This document shows, one piece after another, positions 6,400 to 7,935 of a DNA stretch of 7,935 nt; positions within the stretch are counted from its first letter, which is position 1; every line of letters starts with the position of its first letter. Location of the stretch: assembly GCA_013202635.1 (NCBI GenBank), contig JABMRO010000444.1:1-7935 (forward strand). Reading direction: 5' to 3'. The notes beneath the pieces are model-generated. The model worked only from the letters and a program-made list of their open reading frames with translations, had not been told where the DNA came from and made no database searches. Source of the stretch: Planctomycetota bacterium (GTDB taxonomy: Bacteria; Planctomycetota; Phycisphaerae; Sedimentisphaerales; Anaerobacaceae). A program made the translations under genes and the position numbers.

Positions 6400-7512
6400 A
6401 TGACATCAAAAGAACGCATGATGCGTGCGTTGAATAGAGAAAAGCCTGATCGTCTGCCGGTCTCATTACACCAGTGGCAACAGTACCACCTGGACAAGTA
6501 TCTGGGCGGGATGAGCGACCTTGATGCGTTTGAGAAGTTCGGCTTCGATGCACAGGCCCAGTACTTCGGTGACGTAGGCCAGACACAGGTACAAAGCGCA
6601 GCGTCAAAATCCTCTACGGAAAGCTGGAAAATCATGCCGGAGGTTATCAGTAACGAGCCGGATAATCGCGCTGTCAATTATACCATTCACACACCGGAAG
6701 GCACTCTTACCTACAAAATCGCCGGCGACAGGAAAACCACCTGGGTAACCGAATATATGGTAAAGCAAGATGAAGATATCAGGCTGATTGGAAAATATAT
6801 GCCGGTACCCACACTAAGCCTGAAACCTGTCAGCAAGTTATACGATCAGCTTGGTGACCGTGGGATTCTACGCGGATTCGTCTGGGGTGACCAGGCAGGC
6901 TGCTGGCAGCACGCCTGCTGCCTAATGGATGTTAACGAGCTGCTCCTGGCCTGTTTTGATAAGCCGGATTGGGTGCACGAGTTTTTAGGCTACCTGTTGG
7001 AAAAGAAGCTGCGGTTCATCGAATCGATGAAAGGCGCAAAGTTTGACCTGATTGAAACCGGCGGCGGCGCCGCATCCTCAACGCTCATATCTCCCAATCT
7101 GCACAAGGAATTCTGTACACCCTATGACCATAAAATTCACAATGCCCTTCACGATTTGGGATTCAAGATTAGCTACCACACCTGCGGCGGGACACTGGGA
7201 ATTGAAGAGATGATTATTGCCAACGGATGTGATGTTTCCGAGACTTTGGCACCAATCAGCATCGGCGGCAATCAGGAGCCATGGGAGTTCTCAGTAAAAG
7301 TTGATAACCGCCTGGCGCTTATAGGGGGAATGGACCAGTTCAGTATTCTTACCAACGGCACAAAAGAATATATTCGGGCGAAAGTGCATGAACTTTTTGA
7401 AAAAGTAGGTCCCAACGGTGGATATATCTGTGCCGCATGTGACCACTTCTTTGAGACACCCGTTGAGAACCTTAAAGTATTTGCTGACGCTGCAAAAGAA
7501 TGTGTTTATTAA
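6400..7512 (+). CDS. Uroporphyrinogen decarboxylase (URO-D) family protein, MtaA/CmuA-like, in sugar operon
   Basis: A 370-residue cytoplasmic protein of the URO-D superfamily. The opening MTSKERMMRALNREKPDRLP is the standard start of the MtaA/CmuA-like paralogues. Further marks are LISPNLHKEFCTPYDHKIHN (229-248), SYHTCGG with His260 and Cys262 of the HxC zinc motif, LIGGMDQ near 306-312, and GGYICAACDHFFETPVEN near the C-terminus. Cys347 in that last stretch sits where MtaA has its third zinc ligand, so a complete His-Cys-Cys site is plausible, unlike in the minus-strand paralogue. It also has several extra cysteines (for example GCWQHACC, 167-174). It is the last gene of the transporter operon, 27 bases after the mutarotase; GGGAA (6388-6392) lies 7 bases before the ATG. 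Members of this branch transfer methyl groups between corrinoids and thiols or have unknown roles; no corrinoid protein is visible here. The reaction is therefore unassigned, and true haem-pathway URO-D is unlikely. Confidence 0.88.
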   Translation: MTSKERMMRALNREKPDRLPVSLHQWQQYHLDKYLGGMSDLDAFEKFGFDAQAQYFGDVGQTQVQSAASKSSTESWKIMPEVISNEPDNRAVNYTIHTPEGTLTYKIAGDRKTTWVTEYMVKQDEDIRLIGKYMPVPTLSLKPVSKLYDQLGDRGILRGFVWGDQAGCWQHACCLMDVNELLLACFDKPDWVHEFLGYLLEKKLRFIESMKGAKFDLIETGGGAASSTLISPNLHKEFCTPYDHKIHNALHDLGFKISYHTCGGTLGIEEMIIANGCDVSETLAPISIGGNQEPWEFSVKVDNRLALIGGMDQFSILTNGTKEYIRAKVHELFEKVGPNGGYICAACDHFFETPVENLKVFADAAKECVY

Positions 7513-7532
7513 CGTTGTTCTTTGTGAGTATT

Positions 7533-7544
7533 ATAGATATCTAT
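7533..7544. promoter_or_regulatory. 12-bp perfect palindrome just upstream of a promoter
   Basis: ATAGATATCTAT is fully self-complementary and ends 5 bases before the -35 element at 7550. The position would suit an activator or repressor site for the oxidoreductase gene. The surroundings are AT-rich, so chance is a real alternative. Confidence 0.2.
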
Positions 7545-7549
7545 TGAAG

Positions 7550-7578
7550 TTGATGTTATCGAAAATATCTGGTATAGT
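7550..7578 (+). promoter_or_regulatory. Sigma-70-like promoter for the Gfo/Idh/MocA gene
   Basis: TTGATG (7550-7555, 4 of 6) is separated by exactly 17 bases from TATAGT (7573-7578, 5 of 6), with a TGG extension at 7570-7572. Transcription would begin near 7585 and leave a leader of about 160 bases. It implies that the oxidoreductase gene has its own transcript and does not depend on read-through from the transporter operon. Confidence 0.55.
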
Positions 7579-7620
7579 ATTCTGTTTATTGTGAAAAAAA
7601 TGCAGATTTTAGAAAAAAAG

Positions 7621-7649
7621 TGGACTCTTTTTGGCCTACCTTATATACT
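7621..7649 (+). promoter_or_regulatory. Weaker second promoter candidate for the Gfo/Idh/MocA gene
   Basis: TGGACT (7621-7626, 4 of 6 to the -35) lies 17 bases before TATACT (7644-7649, 5 of 6 to the -10). If used, it would shorten the leader to about 90 bases. The rest of the leader to 7747 holds a small hairpin, CTCC-GTAA-GGAG (7682-7693), that hides a GGAG, but no recognisable riboswitch and no further gene. Confidence 0.25.
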
Positions 7650-7747
7650 GAACTGGAAGTTACTACAAAGTAGGATTTATTCTCCGTAAGGAGTTCCTAA
7701 GACTATGAACAATGTGTAAGCAAGGCTTTAACTGATGGAGGTAACTA

Positions 7748-7935
7748 ATGAAACGTCGTACATTTCTTAAACAAAGCACAATGGCCGGAGCAGGACTGGT
7801 AATTCTGAAATCTGGCATCCTAAAGGCAGGCAACTCGCCGAATGAAAAGCTCAATATCGCCGTTATCGGCGTTGCCGGTCAAGGTGGTGCAAACTTGGGC
7901 AACGTTAAGAGTGAGAATATCGTCGCCCTGTGCGA
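7748..7935 (+). CDS. Tat-exported Gfo/Idh/MocA family oxidoreductase (3' truncated by window end)
   Basis: Only the first 62 codons are present and the frame stays open to the window end. The N-terminus MKRRTFLKQ carries the twin-arginine motif RRxFLK (Arg3-Arg4), followed by a hydrophobic stretch (12-24) and a likely signal peptidase site at LKA-GN (after Ala27), so the protein is predicted to be exported folded. The mature part begins KLNIAVIGVAGQGGANL (34-50), the first beta strand and glycine-rich NAD(P)-binding turn of a Rossmann fold. This combination is typical of the many Tat-exported Gfo/Idh/MocA proteins of Planctomycetota and Verrucomicrobiota. The start is firm: GGAGGT (7737-7742) lies 5 bases before the ATG. 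Substrate cannot be judged because the C-terminal domain is missing; it may act on sugars or cyclitols handled by this locus, but the separate promoter weakens that link. Confidence 0.85.
   Translation, partial: MKRRTFLKQSTMAGAGLVILKSGILKAGNSPNEKLNIAVIGVAGQGGANLGNVKSENIVALC

Noticed and set aside
7615..7632. AAAAAG and CTTTTT arms around TGGACT as a terminator for the transporter operon
   Set aside because: The stem has a single G-C pair, the T residues are part of the stem, and no T-tract follows it; the TGGACT loop may instead be a -35 element.
7705..7719. Tiny upstream frame (Met-Asn-Asn-Val-stop) behind an AAGGAG in the leader of the oxidoreductase gene
   Set aside because: Four codons with an 11-base spacing from the AAGGAG; indistinguishable from chance without conservation data.

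Overview
The window looks like chromosomal DNA of an anaerobic, polysaccharide- or sugar-using member of the Planctomycetota–Verrucomicrobiota–Lentisphaerota group; a Phycisphaerae/Sedimentisphaerales-like planctomycete is my best guess. That rests on gene content, not on any marker gene: a Tat-exported Gfo/Idh/MocA oxidoreductase, uroporphyrinogen-decarboxylase (URO-D) family paralogues in a sugar locus, a lipoprotein L-rhamnose mutarotase, and a Re-citrate-synthase-like enzyme. Coding density is high and base composition is moderate. I see no rRNA, tRNA, CRISPR array or insertion sequence.

Layout. (1) 1-1037, +: 3' part of a DRE-TIM metallolyase gene (Re-citrate synthase / isopropylmalate synthase superfamily), closed by a strong hairpin-plus-T terminator at 1066-1101. 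(2) 1087-2145, -: a URO-D family gene converging on it; its stop codon lies inside the terminator stem. (3) 2146-2367: a divergent control region. It holds a good minus-strand promoter, an extended -10 on the plus strand overlapping it within a near-palindrome, and a short plus-strand fossil of the C-terminal end of another URO-D family gene (2271-2351). (4) 2368-7512, +: a tight five-gene operon with gaps of 0, 48, 24 and 27 bases. It encodes a CUT2 (RbsA/RbsC/RbsB-type) sugar ABC transporter as ATPase, permease and lipoprotein binding protein, then a lipoprotein of the L-rhamnose mutarotase family, then a second URO-D family protein. (5) 7513-7747: an AT-rich leader with one convincing sigma-70-like promoter, a weaker second candidate and a 12-bp palindrome. 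(6) 7748-end, +: start of a Tat-exported Gfo/Idh/MocA oxidoreductase, cut by the window edge.

How they may work together. The mutarotase would interconvert alpha and beta anomers of L-rhamnose, or a related 6-deoxy sugar, outside the cytoplasmic membrane. The binding protein would capture one anomer, and the permease/ATPase would import it. The two URO-D family proteins flanking the transporter carry a His-x-Cys motif like that of the MtaA/CmuA methyltransferase branch, and no haem-biosynthesis gene is nearby, so a role in haem synthesis is unlikely. Coupling of such a protein to sugar import is the least explained part of the locus. One hypothesis is processing of a methylated or otherwise modified deoxy sugar, but nothing in the window proves it.
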